Below, one piece after another: positions 62,906-64,000 of a DNA stretch of 64,000 bases (its first letter is position 1; each line of letters begins with the position of its first letter). A program made the position numbers and the translations under genes. The stretch lies in NCBI GenBank assembly GCA_021613335.1, contig JAJTWR010000266.1:436001-500000 (forward strand). The letters are read 5' to 3'. The stretch comes from Whitmania pigra (lineage: Eukaryota; Annelida; Clitellata; Hirudinida; Haemopidae). Below the pieces are notes generated by a model. That model saw nothing but the letters and a program-made list of their open reading frames with translations, did no database searches and was not told the DNA's origin.

Positions 62906-63010
62906 AGACTGAAGTCTTAAAAGTCAAAATGAGAGAGCCTTATAACTTATTGACGCTCAGAAATTCTGCTCTACAGTGGCGCTAATAAAAATAAGAAAGA
63001 AAATAAAAGC

Positions 63011-63367
63011 CTTGGAGGAAAGGAGCAACGACATTAAAAATAAATTATATTAAAAATAAATTATATTAGAAATAAATTATATTAGAAATAAATTATATTA
63101 AAAATAAATTGTATTAGATTAAATTAGATTAAAAATAAATTATATTACAAGGAGGAAAAGGAGCAACTACATTAAAAATAAATTATATTAAAAATAAATT
63201 ATATTAGAAATAAATTATATTAGAAATAAATTATATTAGATATAAATTATATTAAAAATAAATTATATTAAAAATAAATTATATTACAAGGAGGCAAAGG
63301 AGCAACTACATTAAAAATAAATTATATTACAAATAAATTATATTAAATTTATATTGCATTAAAAATA
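63011..63367. repeat. Higher-order satellite-like repeat
   Basis: Three blocks start with a GGAGGAAAAGGAGCAACTAC-type header at 63011, 63148 and 63287 (spacing 137 and 139), each followed by several copies of a 16-base unit ATTAAAAATAAATTAT. Confidence 0.85.
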
Positions 63368-63490
63368 AATGATGTTAAAACCTAATCCTCCCAGGAAAGT
63401 TGTTTTGTCGAAGGAAGCAAGCTCTCATCAGTTACAGTGCAATACTCTAGCTCCGTTATGATGACGATGATAATAATAATAATCAAACTC

Positions 63491-63522
<32 letters not shown>

Positions 63523-63778
63523 CATATTTGTAATAATAAGAATAACATACTACTACTAGTAATAATAATAATAGTAATAATAATAAATAATTTACTCACA
63601 AACGATCCCGAAGTAGAACTCGATGACGCCAACTTTACTTTAAAAGTTTAGTAAAACTTTGAATTATCAATTCAATCATGGAATTCTAACAGCATCCTTG
63701 TGCTGTAAAACCTAATTTAAAACCAACACCTCAAAACCCATCCCAAGTAAAGACTGCTCGTGCTGGAAATTAAATTAA

Positions 63779-63868
63779 CTAAATTATTAATTAATAATAA
63801 TTAATAATAATTAATAATAATTAATAATAATTAATAATAATTAATAACAATTAATAATAATTAATAAC
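63779..63868. repeat. 10-base tandem repeat TTAATAATAA
   Basis: About eight copies of a 10-base AT-only unit with occasional C. Confidence 0.85.
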
Positions 63869-64000
63869 ACAAAATGAGAAAAGAAAGCATTTCTCAAGGC
63901 AAAACAGGATGTCGCTTATCTCAGGCATTGGTTCGCTAGACATTGATAAGTTTGCTTTTTTTGATGAGTTTTACGGCTTTAAAAAAAAAGGTGTCCAAAT

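Larger units (their letters stand above)
60529..64000. other. Repeat-rich region, no gene supported
   Basis: Upstream of the first DGK exon found, so presumably a large DGK intron. Non-repeat pieces were read on both strands for the missing C1 exon without success. Confidence 0.5.

Noticed and set aside
62460..62985. Two frames of THSL repeats
   Set aside because: Translated CACT microsatellite with no unique flanking coding sequence.
63595..63660. Possible upstream DGK exon with a GTGAGT donor (minus strand)
   Set aside because: The donor is good, but neither frame resembles the C1a domain and no acceptor leaves a sensible exon.

Overview
This 64 kb window is animal nuclear DNA. It has multi-exon genes with GT-AG introns, AATAAA poly(A) signals, a 5'TOP ribosomal-protein leader, AT-rich introns and very abundant tri- and tetranucleotide repeats. 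The gene set (a still life-type Tiam with an N-terminal MGN and a WH1-like segment, a zeta/iota/rdgA-class diacylglycerol kinase, a two-exon Mastermind) fits an invertebrate bilaterian. A spiralian such as an annelid is my guess, but the window alone does not prove it.

Layout, left to right. (1) 1-1223, plus: the 3' part of an unrecognised Pro/Tyr/Arg-rich gene, open to the left edge. (2) 1620-2710, minus: PNO1, two exons. (3) 3549-5060, minus: mitochondrial ribosomal protein L22, six exons. (4) 6496-9512, minus: a Mastermind-like Notch co-activator, two exons, head-to-head with (5) 10122-12384, plus: an SLC35E2-type transporter, six exons. (6) 14675-29204, plus: a 29-exon Tiam/still life Rac GEF of about 2,050 residues, reconstructed with every splice phase consistent. 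(7) 29402-30789, minus: RPS4, six exons, tail-to-tail with Tiam and with a candidate H/ACA snoRNA in intron 3. (8) 32225-60528, minus: 23 exons of a diacylglycerol kinase with C1, catalytic, accessory and ankyrin regions. Its 5' exons lie beyond what I could find, probably off the right edge. (9) 60529-64000: repeats with no gene I can support.

The genes are not an operon-like functional set. Three serve ribosome or mitoribosome biogenesis (PNO1, MRPL22, RPS4), and three serve signalling (Mastermind in Notch, Tiam in Rac, DGK in diacylglycerol/phosphatidic acid). Most long open frames in the repeat-rich half are translated microsatellites (poly-His, Asp, Ser, Ile, Leu or THSL/SFIH repeats) and are not genes.

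The unusual features are structural. Several splice sites lie inside or directly beside microsatellites. One Tiam splice donor is duplicated in its own intron. The RPS4 intron carries a folded H/ACA-like RNA. A LINE 3' end signature recurs beside AAT arrays, and a possible solo LTR with a tRNA-Leu-type primer-binding site lies in a DGK intron. I saw no wholly new biological system; the best leads are the snoRNA candidate and the repeat-splice-site relationships.
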